Below, one piece after another: positions 35,241 to 47,240 of a stretch of DNA of 64,000 nucleotides. Under the pieces are notes generated by a model that was not told where the DNA came from, searched no databases, and was given only the letters and a program-made list of their open reading frames with translations. The stretch's first letter is position 1. Each line of letters opens with the position of its first letter. The stretch covers positions 6,152,501 to 6,216,500 of the forward strand of contig CM060831.1 of assembly GCA_030762175.1 (NCBI GenBank). The letters are read 5' to 3'. This DNA is from Metallyticus violacea. Lineage: Eukaryota; Arthropoda; Insecta; Mantodea; Metallyticidae. The translations under genes were made by a program, and so were the position numbers.

Positions 35241-38200
35241 TGCATATATATTTTAGGGTAGTAGGCAGGATCGATGGAGATTTGAACAAAATTTTAAAAA
35301 ATCTGTTCATGGGGTACAACCGCAATATTCGGAACTCGCTAAAGATTTTAACTTAAGCAGGACTTTAACCCAGCAGTATTAAACAATTCCTTGACGGTGT
35401 GTATGACGAAGTTTTCCTTTCGGAGTGCTCAAAATTGTTTCGTTTAGCCAGAGAGAGGCCTTGAAGACCACGAAGGTGTGTTGACACAAAACTGCTCTCT
35501 TATTGAGGAGGAAGTTCTGGATGATAGTGTCTGTACAAGTTACATTTGTCTATGAAGTAATAGTTAAAAGAAGACTAGTCATCAAAATCGGGACATACTT
35601 TCTGGACTTCTATATTAGTGTTAATTATGCTAACTACGCTACAGTTAAGGACATATACTGACTTCTGTTTGTACAAAGCAACCAAACGAATAAACAGTAC
35701 AAGAGCCACTATGAAAAAATCGATTGACAAAACTGGCCACCTGAGATGGCCAAGCAAAGTAAACGAAACGCCCTGCCCGCTATGATACAAAACAGATTGG
35801 ATCCTTTTCCCTCTCCGCGCCGGATGTCACTCAGCTGGTTTATGTGACAACTTCTCCAGGGGAATGTATCGCCTGGCGACAAAAGACACGCCGACGGTCC
35901 ACTTGGTAACGTGGCGCCCGCCGAATTAGCACAGGGTCGAGAACCCAGGCAGTGGAGGTGAGGCCAAAACTGCTTCTTTAACACGAGTTTTTGGGAGCAG
36001 CTTTAAAGTTTCCTTAAAGAGAATCGGAAAGACGTTTTGGGGTATAAAATCTTGTGTTCGAGTTATAAATTAATGAGTATATATAAGTCCTCATGTTTCA
36101 AAGAAACTTGGGCACAGCTATAGGAATAAAATCTTCTACAAAACAGTTTTGTTGTTCTTAGCGATATATAACGCTGTGTGTCATTATTAGAGTCCGGATT
36201 TTATACATTATATATTATTTATGCATGATGATGGAGTAAATGTTTAAGTTTCAATATTATCCATAAATGTGATTTACATATTTTTAAATATTTGGTATAA
36301 TGTTACATATTAAATGTGTTTTACCCGTTACTGTGTTGTTCATTGTAGTTACAATTAAAGCGAAATTACAGCAGTTCTTCGTCACCGCTAGAAACTTGTT
36401 TCAAACATTTTCCCAAGTCTCATTCTTCATTTCCAACTTATGCCCTACACACGGCTAGTGTGAAAGCACCATTTCTATATATCAAATTTTCCTTTCTGAA
36501 AATGCATCAGAATTTATAAGTCACAATGTTCTGTCAAACTTGGGACAAATGCATCAGATGAACAAAAAAGTTCAACTTGAACATTTACGAAGCAGTCTGC
36601 CAATTAGAAATAAAGAAGGAATTTCTCTAAAGAAACAGGTACTACTCGTACCGTTGCAGAGACAAACTGCCTATGCATGGCTATGGTGCAGTAAACATAC
36701 TCTTGCACAATTTTAATACTGCAATCGTAATATTTCAGGTAAATCAACTAAGTGCAGATTGTCGTTTGGTCGATACCTTAGAAAAACTCAGAGCTGACGT
36801 TCAGCAGCGGAATTGATAATTTTAAAGGGCGTATCATAAGGAACGCAAATTTTGTCGGTTTGTTAGGTTGCCGGACCCGAAATTTAGCAGACTGTCATTT
36901 GTGTGTATTGTTATCAGCTAAAATGGAGCGATTCACAAATGATCCATGCCTCCAGATTCTGAAAGTACATTCTAAGTGGGGCAAATGTTATGCGGTACCT
37001 ACACACATGCAGCTCCTTTCATGCGAAGTGACATTTATACAAACTTGGTGCATTTCACTTACGCTCATGCACTGCAACGAATGACAGAAACAATGGCAGT
37101 TCGCAAGGGGAGGGGGGGGGGGACTAAACGAAGACAAAACATTTGTAAAAAGAAAAAGAGTTACATTCACTAGCATTGAAAGTGGCTAAGACTATTTCAA
37201 AAAGAAATAGACAGAGTTGGTGAGTTATATGGTCTTCTAGTTATGAACATTCCGAAAATTGAATAGATACCCTTGTATTTTTAAAAGTTATGATACAAAG
37301 GTAATGAACAATTTTTCATAAAATGTAGCAATATTACTATACTTTCATCCCCTCACCTGAACTCGCTTCCCTGAACAGGTTTTCTGTTTTACAATTATTC
37401 TTCATATGTACATGTTTACCGCTTTCCTCTCGATTTACGGTAAATAAAAAACACACGTGTAACAATGAAAGTTTCCGCCTTGGCAGCGCTGAGTGAAGTA
37501 ATGAGTGGTGATAACACGCACCACGGTTTATTAATCACATCCGGATGCCCCATGTGGAGTTCGTGCCTTATCCAAACGCTGTACCGCCAGATAGCGGCAG
37601 GGGGCATCAGATTCCGGTCCACGGCGGGATGCTGCAACCGCCCCATTACATACATCAATGGATATTTATGGCTGGCTAGAGGAACAAGCCTGCTTCAAAA
37701 CTCTATCTATTAATTTATGTGTTTATTTACTAAGCTTCCTTTTCCTGTGCCGCATCAAGCAGGCTACAAACACAATGAACTATGTGTGTCGATGTATAAC
37801 ATACCGGCCCATTTATTCTGCTTTCTTCTCTCTTTCGTCTTCATTTTCTTGGCTCTCTTCTTCCTCGTCGCCATTTTTTACAACGCAAAGTGATGTCATC
37901 TCTCTTTGTGCTCCCCGACAGCCAATGTTGTGGTTCAAACTCCACTGTATCAACACAAGCCATGCGGACTTCTAGTGCGCAAGTTGTACAACGTTTATTT
38001 GAATGCCTACACCTTAACAGTAGCATTCTCTGTTGTCGTTTGTCACTTGGGGCTCTGAAACGTGCTCAGACTGATTGTTGCAGCAGGATCTATGTGACCG
38101 TCCACGAGTCACTTTTTCTCTATCCTCGGTATGAACTTTGTGCATCTCAGTGTTGCTACTAATGCTGCGATTTTCTCCCTGTACATGACGCATAATCTTT

Positions 38201-38289
38201 TATACAATGTCAATAATTAACATGACAAAAATGTGTGGATATTAAAAATGCAAATTCAAATAGGCGCATTCTAATAGTAACCTTGTCTC
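35241..38289. other. spacer, two modestly GC-richer patches
   Basis: No supported gene. Patches at 35780-35960 and 37470-37640 are richer in G+C and carry short open frames without recognisable motifs. A frame at 36860-37084 contains MERFTNDPCLQILKV, faintly like the start of insect transposase-type helix-turn-helix proteins, but it is too short to call. Confidence 0.35.
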
Positions 38290-38475
38290 GTAGACCCAAG
38301 ATTGCTAGACACGCCCGGCCAAGGTCGGTGAATTTTTTAGGGTGAAACAATTCTAAGTAGAACCTCGAAGCTGTGAAAAGAGGATTCTGAGCAAAATTTA
38401 TCGGCTCTTTCAAGCCCTGAATTGAATGGAACGCTGATGACCAGAGATGTTAAAAGTGCGTCTTTAAAATAAACG
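38290..38475 (+). mobile_element. SINE-B copy, partial, plus strand
   Basis: In sense orientation: a decayed tRNA-like part (ACCCAAGATTGCTAGACACG) and then the SINE-B body (AGAACCTCGAAGC, TGAGCAAAATTTATCGGCTC, CCCTGAATTGAATGG, AACGCTGATGACC). The A-run at 38510-38527 lies downstream. It is the only plus-strand SINE-B copy in the window. Confidence 0.7.
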
Positions 38476-38904
38476 GGGAAGGGGAGAAAGAAAGGAAAAA
38501 TGAAAAGGGAAAAAAAAAAAAAAAAAAGTACATTAAGAATTTCACTATCGAGTCGTGCCCCCAATTTTTATGCTATTGAACAATACAAATATCAGTGATA
38601 TTATTTTTAATTTTCTCATTTATAACAAGTGACTTGTTTAGATTTTTTTGTAATCAAGTCATATTAATTGTTATTGCTCAAAGGTATGGTGTATAATTTG
38701 TTCTGAAGTATTTTTGTTTTGTTAAATACTGATTTGTTTACTGTCGCTTTAAGTCATTGGGTCTTATTTATGCATCTGTAAATTGTGAACGTGAATATTG
38801 CAGTCTGTAGGGCTGAATTAAAAGAGTTAATGATACGCAAATGAACCCAGAATCCTTGGCGCCTTTAAGCTTTCTGGCATTCACCTTCTCACGGTGAGTA
38901 TAAA
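38476..38904. other. AT-rich spacer
   Basis: Nothing recognisable is seen beyond the A-run at 38510-38527. Confidence 0.4.
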
Positions 38905-38995
38905 AGACAGACAGTGTGATCTGATCGGGAATCGAACCCAGAAACTCCGGATTAGTATTCGCAAATGCTAGTACTAGACTACGGAGGCGATCTGT
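38905..38995 (-). mobile_element. tRNA-like SINE head (fifth family)
   Basis: The minus strand reads CGCCTCCGTAGTCTAGTACT (A-box-like) and, about 40 bp on, TGGGTTCGATTCCCGATCAG (B-box). The spacing is tRNA-like and the body continues ACACTGTCTGTC, which is typical of tRNA-derived retroposons rather than a functional tRNA gene. Confidence 0.5.
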
Positions 38996-40639
38996 GAAGT
39001 ATTTTAATCATTATTAGACCTAGAAGCGTATTTTATATTGCTTTACCTGTATCTATTTCACAATAAAATATTTTTGCTGGACTATTTTCACTGTTACATT
39101 CTTAAAAAGTTTATTGAAATGTAGAATACTTGATGGCAAGTAAAGTTTTTAAAATAATTTTAGGGCACAGTGATGAAGAATCCTAGAAATTATACAGAAT
39201 ATTTGTCGAAGTTGCAGATACAAGCTTACCTATGTTGAGTCTTCAGAAAAACGCGATTGCAAACTGCTAAGAACAGTTTATGGTATGAGCCAAACACCGG
39301 GGCGAAGAATGAAAGGCATGAAGACCTTAACTTTAGATACCAGTACGGAGAACTGAGAGGTGGATGTACCGACACTATCAGCACTTAACTGAGAGTGGGC
39401 CCGGATGGCTTCACACCCCCTTCCCCCTCCAGCAACAATTACGGGGAGTCAATATGATCACACCTAAGGAAAACCTCGTCCAGTAGTTAATTCCCGGATA
39501 TCACGCCACAGTTTCTTTTTTCTTTTTCCCCTTCCTAGTCTTCCCTTTCTCCTTGGTTTGTTTATTCTGTTTTAGTTTTCAACTCTCTGCTGATGAAAGG
39601 ACGTGTATTAGAAATCTGAGCTCACTGCTCTCAGGAAGTATAATTACATTTTACCCAGTTTTCCTCGGCACAAAAGGGAACTACGGATAAGCAGCAGATG
39701 AATGAAAGTATTATACACAATTTGAATCCATCGGTTTTTCATTTAAAATGACTTGAGCTACTCTCCTCTCACGCCTCTAACTGCACAGAAATACAGCCAG
39801 GAAAGAGCTGTGTATTAATTTCCTATAGTTAACATACTGCAGCCTTAACAGAAAGAAGTGTGCCTAACGCGACTGGGACTGTGAGCAGACAGACGGAGCT
39901 TTGCCAAGTAGCAAACCTGGGATAATTTATGAAACACTTTGTAGCGGGCCCGCTACATTTGCACTCTATTTATATCGGCCACTGCCTCCGACAGATTTAT
40001 CTCGAGACGATAAACTTAAAGCGAGTGCTTATTGCCTCTAAAGTTACAGAAATACTGACAACATTGAGCTGCACTAACGATAATGATGGCAAGATAAATA
40101 CTGTCACTAACTTGCCAGGTATGACACAAACACAAACGGCAATCGGGAAACGCCGATTAGTTACTTGCTTCCATCCCATATCACAGAACGTTTCAGAAAG
40201 AGAAAAAAAAAATTATACACGACTATTTAATAAAGAATGATCAGACTTTTTCGCGCTAAAATTTAACTTTACAATATTTTGTTAGCTTACTGCCTAATGT
40301 ACACAGTGTGCAAGTAGAGATATGTTTAGTTCCGACTGCAGCAAAATAAAGATAAAATGCGACTACACAAAGTTACAAGAAGCCTATGGAGAGTTTGTTC
40401 TTCCCCCTGGATAGCTCGAATTTGGTTTAAAATGTTTAAAGAAGGGAGACAATCAATTTCAAAGGAAGGTGGATCCAGATCTTCAATTTGTGCTCTAACT
40501 AAAGCGAACATTCCACCGTTGCTGTCATTGTGAGAGAGGAATCGTCGAAAAAAATTAAGAACACTTTCAGAAATTCTGTACATTCCACTGGCTGCCACCC
40601 ACATGTTGGTAACTGAAAAGTGTGTTGATTTGTGTTATT
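38996..40639. other. spacer
   Basis: No supported gene. Open frames at 39929-40240 and 40326-40604 lack recognisable motifs. Confidence 0.35.
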
Positions 40640-40890
40640 TACGTACACCCTTTAACATCTCAGGTCATCAGCGTCCCATTCAATTCAGGGCGTGAAACGG
40701 ATGATAAATTTTGCTCAGAGGTCTCTGCTTTCAGGCTTGAGGTTCTTTTAAGTGCTGTAAATGTACATGGGACCTCAGGTTTACTTCCTTTCCGAAGGAA
40801 GCCATACTTGGGATTTTTTACGCCTGAAAAAGTGCATGGAACCTGGTTGAGATTGAATCTGCGATCTTGAGACTGAAAAGCTGAGCACGG
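40640..40890 (-). mobile_element. SINE-B copy, minus strand
   Basis: The + strand shows the reverse complement of the body: CCTTTAACATCTCAGGTCAT, CAGCGTCCCATTCAATTCAG, AATTTTGCTCAGAGGTCTC, CCGAAGGAAGCCATACTTGG. Near 40845 a decayed tRNA-like head follows (GAATCTGCGATCTTGAGAC). It abuts the mariner relic that starts near 40925. Confidence 0.75.
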
Positions 40891-40924
40891 CGGGTTCCAA
40901 GACTGCTGATTCCCGAAATACAGG

Positions 40925-41480
40925 ACGTTCGCGTGCAGTTACAGGAAGATGCGGAGCTACTGATGAAACTTGGCTACATCATATCGACATTGAGAGCAGA
41001 CAGCAAAGCTCTGCGTGTGGAAATCTCCACCATCACCAGCACTAAAAAAAGTAAAAGTGTTTGCTTCTGCTTGGAAAATTATGATCATCTCATTTTTCGA
41101 TATTCAAGGAATGGTTTACCAGTAAGTCGTACTTTCACACCAACTGTAACTGGGCAGCACCTGTAAACCCTGCACACACAAAAGTCACACTTCTGGGTGG
41201 TTGCTTACACCGTCGCACATCACAAATGTTGCTGAATATCTCACAAAAATCAATGTGAAGTGTGTCCCTCACCTTTCCTATAGTCCCCGTGTGAATTTTT
41301 CCTTTTCCCAAAATTGAAGAAACATCTTCATTCGAGGCATGTTCCATCAGAAGCAGTGATGAAGACTGCGCAGATGATTGTGACGGACCTGTCAGAAATA
41401 GTTTCTAGCATGTCTTTGAAGGCTGGCAGAAATGCTCGCATCCAACGGGGACTACTTGAATAAGACCATCAAAATTATAA
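40925..41480 (+). mobile_element. mariner relic, 3' half
   Basis: The first catalytic region is clear (ATDETWLHHIDIESRQQS at about 40955-41010). A decayed core follows, then SHITNVAEYLTKI near 41210-41250, a shifted SYSP-like block, and an end SNGDYL at about 41440-41460. The 41228-41470 part aligns with the relic at 1-240. Stops and frameshifts are frequent, and the N-terminal half is missing. Confidence 0.75.
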
Positions 41481-41849
41481 AAATGAGTAAAGATAAGATA
41501 TCAAAATATTATGATCGTTGTTTATTGAACAGTCTTAATACTTGAATAAGATGGATGAGAAATGGCTAGGCCTGCTAATGTTTGAAACCACCCAGCTTTA
41601 AAATTATTTCATCTATATCAATATTTTTATGGAGTGCATAACATATTACTTCTGTTTTCTTTGTACATTCTTCTTACTTGTGTTATTGTTAGAACAGTTA
41701 TTTAGAAATGGGTTAAAAGACTTTTGGGTTAAAACTGGATATTTTAGAAGAAGTTGTTGGAGAGAAGTCAGACCAATAATGATAGATATCGATACACAAA
41801 TTTTATTTGCCTTAGACTAGGGAGAAAATCCCCTTACATATTATAAGGA

Positions 41850-42160
41850 ACTAAAAGATGACCCATAAAATGAGAAGTGTGTTTTATTTTGCAAGAAAAA
41901 TGAAAGAGAAGGGATATCCTTCGATTAGGTGTTTGGAAATTAGGGGGAATGAGGGGAGATGCTACTCCGGGAATGTGTCCCATCTGTGGGGAGAAGGAAG
42001 ATGATATTCATATTATCTTCCAATGTAAAGCCACAAATGATTGGAGGGAAAGTTTAATTAGTAAGAAATGGTTAATGAGGAATAAAGGAATTGTATTGAG
42101 AAAGACCCAAATTAGGGGAGTTTTTATGGAAAGTAAAAATGAAATGGTCAGTTGAAAGAA
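41850..42160 (+). mobile_element. LINE 3'-end relic with CCHC-type zinc motif
   Basis: The frame at 41949-42155 reads MRGDATPGMCPICGEKEDD and then IHIIFQCKATNDWRESLI. The C..C...(E)..H.....C pattern is the zinc-knuckle found at the C-terminal end of the ORF2 protein of many insect non-LTR retrotransposons, where it follows the RT or RNase H domain. Upstream RT motifs are not recognisable here. It is probably a 5'-truncated insertion. Confidence 0.55.
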
Positions 42161-43999
42161 ATGTAACAATATGTCATTGATCGGGGAGTATTATTATATT
42201 AAATTTATTGAATTATTGAGCTTGTGATATTGGAATTGTTTTGGAATAAATGCAGCATTATAGTTAGTATGTGAGAGATAAAAGAATTAGTAATTTGTAG
42301 GGATTGTAGTTAGATGATAAAATAATGGTACAGTGGAGTAAGTGAGATATTTATTTTAGAGCCATGGGTTGGGTCAAAGCCTGGTCCCTGGAATTCCATT
42401 TAGACTGTTGATGAACCGGGGACTGGAAACTGGTGCAATCAAGGTGAGTATTTTGTACTTTGTTTAACTATTTAGAATTTAGGTAAAGATATTAGTATAA
42501 AATGTATTATTGCATCAATAATTGTTGTAATTGCTAGGGGTTACACCTAAAATGACTTGGATCAGATAGGTGGAAGCCCCGTTGTAGTTTGTATTTACAT
42601 TTTTCTTAGCACTTCAATAAATTTCAAATATTATTGCTTGTTCATCTTTCCATATTAAATTAGTAATTTTTTCTTACTAATAAATGTATTATTTGATATT
42701 AAAGTAACCCTAGCGTGATATGAATACGCAACCTTCTGATAAGCGCATTGCCTAATTTACATTTTTAAATGTTTTCATCTACTAATATAAAACTTTAAAT
42801 AGCTGAGAAACAACTTTATACTAAAGTGAAGTTCTCTGTCATTTTTTCGCATGTTTACGCTTTTAACCTAAGCAAGGGTACTCACAGGTGAAATTTGATC
42901 AAAATCTTCGATAATTCATTTTTTTCCATTTGTTTTAAAGCTTAAAAAAAATTCTACTTTTATAATCTACATTGCTTTTAAATTGATGCTAAGATGAGTA
43001 GGTATTGTAAAACAGTTTTAGTTACAGTTTAAAATTACTATTTTTATAATTTAATATTTCTTACTGTATTTTCTTTTTGCATTAAATGTTCTATGCGCTG
43101 CGGCTTTTACTAAATTTTCAGCATCAAATAAGAGAAGACAGTAAAAGTGACTTGTCATGATTTTCAGAACATTTGTGTTATTCAAGATAGATATCAGATA
43201 ATTAATCTGATTAATTATAAAAAAATACGAACCATATTATTTGATTTTACGAGGGCTGTAAAGAGTAATGGCAATGTATTCATAAGTAGTAAACCTGAAG
43301 ATTAATACATTCCTTCAATGTAATTCCATGCCACATTTATCACTGCTATCGCATGATGGAAGACACTGAACACCCGTAACTAAGCCGATTTTGTTGATAT
43401 CTGAGAAGGAGCGCCCTACTGCAACGCTGTTGTGGACCTGCTGTTATTTCCATCACTGTCCATCAACGACACCTCCAGCAGTGATTGAATCAAATCAACG
43501 TAATGTACTTCAAGTACAAGACGATCTAAACGTCGTGCATCTTTCACTCTATTGCGTCCTTGTCGAAAGTCCGGCACCTCACAAACCACCGTTCGATTGC
43601 AATTCATAAGATTCTAGCAGACCTACATGACATTCACCCTCGTTCCTAACACGTATCACCTCAATTTTAATCCATGCCCACTGCTCACTATTAGAAATCA
43701 TCACTTTAGGGCAGTCCAAATTTACACCATTGCTTGACAGCTTCGTATTTGTTCATCTACAGATAGTGCACTAGTGACAGAGTGTGTTGAACATATATGC
43801 CATTCCTCTAGACATGGCGTGGCGACAGTGTTGTCACTATTTTCTTTTCAACCTTAGTTAACACTTAGCACCTACAGATTTCAGAAAGACAGGTTGTTAG
43901 GCCATCGCTTCAAGTACCTTTATCCTAAGGCATTACTTAGGCATGAAACTGCCGGGATGTTAAACCAGGGACCTCTTTTTTCACGTATGGAGTTCATTA
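42161..43999. other. AT-rich spacer
   Basis: No supported gene or classified repeat is seen. Confidence 0.4.
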
Positions 44000-44165
44000 A
44001 CTTGCCGTAAATCCATGACGTGGGCATCACGATTTTAAATTCCTCCCGGAGGACTTGCGCTTATAGTTTTTATGTTCCAAAATACCTATCGACCTCGGAC
44101 GGGTTTGAACACGGGAGCCTTGGGTCAATTGGAGACCGCGTGTCCTCTAGATCATCGATGCCGAT
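44000..44165 (-). mobile_element. SINE-B-related copy with variant tRNA head
   Basis: In reverse orientation there are SINE-B-like blocks (TTGCCGTAAATCCATGACG, TTCCTCCCGGAGGACTTGCG). Next comes the B-box complement GGACGGGTTTGAACACGGG and a head that differs from the 51226 copy. It may be an older or chimeric SINE-B. Confidence 0.5.
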
Positions 44166-44569
44166 TAGTGCAAAAAAATATATGGCAATTAGTTTTCTCT
44201 GCATAAAAGCAATGTTAATATTTCTGTTTTATTAAAGTTGTATTGTGTGTAACATTCAGCACAATAGCGCACATTCTTCTGCTTTCGCTGTATTTACCTC
44301 CCGTTCGATTGCCTGAGACGCATACACCAATGCCTTTCGGGGAGCTATTTACTCTAGATGCATACTGAGGAGCTCCCTTAATTGATAGTCAGTCCTATGT
44401 CAGGGTCTCCTCAATGACATCCCAAACACAGAACACAGAAGACACACGCAAGATCTGATACTTAGATGGAATGAAGATGAATGATCAAATGGAAGGTGAA
44501 TCCATGGCAGTGAAATATCTATTAACCCACCATTTGCCCTTTCTTAAGCACGAAAAATCTTAGTCAGGT

Positions 44570-44648
44570 TAGTCGGCAGCAGGATTTGAACCTAGGACCT
44601 CCATAATTAAGGTCCCAGTTGTTATCGTCTGAGCCATCTCGCTCGGTT
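44570..44648 (-). mobile_element. tRNA-like SINE head (sixth type)
   Basis: The minus strand reads ACCGAGCGAGATGGCTCAGA (A-box-like) and about 40 bp later CCTAGGTTCAAATCCTGCTG (B-box). The spacing is tRNA-like, but the stems do not pair well and the flanking TAACCTGACTAAGA continues as a body. It is interpreted as a tRNA-derived retroposon fragment. Confidence 0.5.
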
Positions 44649-45599
44649 GCATTGGTATATAAAAGATAATAGAAATTTTTATACAACTAATTTCAAGTGG
44701 GTCAATTTAGAACACTGCCAATTCTTTCAAGAACCTGATTCGTCGAAACAGGAGAAGCACGCAGCACCATGAATGTGCAATAACCACATTCGGAACTTTA
44801 TGGCGAACGCTCTGGCGCTACAAAGAATTCTCTACCAGTTATTTACGACTTAACGACCAGCGCTGCATTAATGAAAAAGGAATGAACAATAAAAACGTTT
44901 AAATAGCATGCGAATGTGACATGTTCACCCTTCTCTAATGTTGTTATTGTTATTTATAACAAGTAATCCACCCTAAGGGTGCAGGGACCAAACCAATCGA
45001 GATAACTCGATTAGTATCGATTATGCTGGGTGCCAACTACAGCGATGCCACGTCCTCTGCTCTAGCAAAACTTTCCTTCTATAGAAACAGCTCAGATGTA
45101 CGAGTATGCTACTCTTTGTATTTTGGTATCAAGGAATATGCGAAATCTTACTTTAATGACAGTTATCGATCTATCAGAGTTGTTACTACAGACGCCACTG
45201 GAATTCGTGACCCTTACGATGCGGATATCGGTTTATAGTTAGGATATTTGAATGAAAGAAAGCACCGTTATAAATAAGCTACGTAAAAGGAGTTAACACC
45301 CATAATTTGGGATTTTTTTTTACCTTTTTTTCATTAGATTATTTTATCGTATCCTAATATTTCAATTGACAGCAAGAAAAAATATATCTAATGGATTAAA
45401 ATCTTATAGATATCATTAAGAGTAAAACGTGGCTGTAGATAAATATCCTCGCTTTTATTTTGTTTACCTTTACAGGATTTTAAAGAACTATGCAACAAAA
45501 TTTGAAAGAAAAATAGCATTTCGATTAATTGTTCGTACTAAATCATAGCTAATGTGTTCACTTTTTTTTTTCTCCCCCAGGTGCGAAGCCAACAGTCAT
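44649..45599. other. spacer
   Basis: No supported gene; nothing recognisable is seen. Confidence 0.35.
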
Positions 45600-45652
45600 T
45601 TCTATGTGGCGTCGGAGCAGAAGACGTAAAAACAGGCGTTAAACACTAATAG
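45600..45652 (+). mobile_element. SINE-A 3'-end fragment
   Basis: TCTATGTGGCGTCGGAGCAG, then AAAAACAGGCGTTAAACACTA, matches the 3' ends of the SINE-A copies at 12568 and 28942. The rest of the element is absent. Confidence 0.5.
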
Positions 45653-47010
45653 ACAGTTTCTCTCTTTCGGACTGCTATCTCATTTCATCTTCAAATCTAT
45701 ATTAAAAAGTCATAATGCTCATTTCTATTGAATGGCCCAACATGATTAATATTTTGAGGTAATTTCATTGAAATCAATCGAGTTTTATACTACAAAAGAG
45801 GCAAAGCCAATAATTTGTGATGCTAACAACAAATGTACATAAAGAACGCATTTTGAAATTTATTTGTGAATTAGTACTTTCTATCACGAGTTTTTATGTT
45901 AAAAATCAAGAATAGTTTTACGAATAAATGCAAATATATGATATCAATATTAGACATAAACCTATAGATCCATTGTCAATTTACCTTACAATCAAATGGG
46001 AGTCTATTATGAATACATAAGAATATTTAATGCTCTCCCAAACAATTTCCAATTATTATAATTATTACTGTTCGGCGAACAATAAACAAATTGTTTCTTA
46101 CAGAATAGTTGTGAAACAAGACCCATAACTCAGTAAAAGATTTTATAAATGAACAATTGTTTTATTTCATTCTTTGATAATATATTTACTTTGTTTTGCA
46201 AAACACATTTCGTATTCTTTGAACAGATCCTCCGTATAATAAATATTTTAAGAAATACAATTAGAACTTTCCTTTAAATGAGTACTTTATAACATATTTT
46301 TTCAGACTAAAACTTGAAAAATATTTTATGTACATGTCCTGTATAATATATAAGTATGTAATTATTACATTATGCCATGTACATGCCTTTAAACAAGTTA
46401 TATTAACTATGTAATACAAAACTTTCCGTTTTCTATGTTCAAAGTATTTCCGTGCATGAGCCCTTGTTAAGTTAATGAAATGCTTACCAACACTGTCAGC
46501 AATTTTCTTGAACCTGTTCAATTTTTTAGCGAAAATTCACATCTTTCTGATCTTCACTCTATATCCACATTTCACCCTCTCTCCTCCCGCGGAGGAAGTT
46601 AACTCAAGTCTGTTTAGGCTGCGCCTTTTGATTATTTCCGACCCTAAATCAAAATTATATATTGACACACTTCCTGCACTCAAAGGCAACAATCGTCTTC
46701 TTCCAGTTTCCTTCTGGTGTTAAGGGTAATCGGAACGTGTACTCTTAACGATAACACGAACAAATGTTTAATAACCCAATTTATAACAAAAATAACACAC
46801 GGTGACCCAAACAATTGTCTTCCCAAGCTTTTAAACACAGTGAGATTATTTGAGTTGTGGGCTGCCAGAGCACGACTGCTTACTGGGGAAGTGCAGCCGC
46901 CGCAATCAGAAAAAGGAGAGTCGCCATGAGAATGTATTATTATTTTTTAGTATTTATATTTTTACTCAACGCATAAATGATAGTATATTTAAAACTGACC
47001 TGTGTTATAA
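45653..47010. other. AT-rich spacer
   Basis: No supported gene or classified repeat is seen. Confidence 0.4.
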
Positions 47011-47240
47011 CAGATGTTGAAAATGATGCCCCTCGGAGGAAAAACATTGCCGGCATCTACGTATGAAATCCCTGTATATAATCTACTTTTCTTCAGTAAG
47101 AACACGGAAGCTTCTCATTGAGATACACTGTCTCTCGTAACAAACTGCCGAACAGCTTTTCTGCGGGAACACGTTTGCCAGGATATTTTCTACAGAATCG
47201 CCTCACCATTCGTCTGCAAGAACCCGTTTTCGCGTATGTA
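47011..47240 (-). mobile_element. transposase relic, N- and C-terminal pieces joined
   Basis: Minus-strand reading begins near 47215 with RRMVRRFCRKYPGKRVPAEK, which resembles the N-terminal helix-turn-helix of insect transposase-type proteins. Within 150 bp it continues to RDFIRRCRQCF and ends HHFQHLL then a stop, which resembles an IS630-type transposase C-terminus. The catalytic core between them is missing, so an internal deletion is likely. The match is moderate. Confidence 0.4.

Noticed and set aside
35709..35984. Minus-strand 91-codon frame in a GC-richer patch
   Set aside because: No recognised domain or conserved pattern; it looks like composition only.
36860..37084. Frame beginning near ERFTNDPCLQILKV as a transposase-type helix-turn-helix protein
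   Set aside because: Similarity covers only about 20 residues and does not continue.
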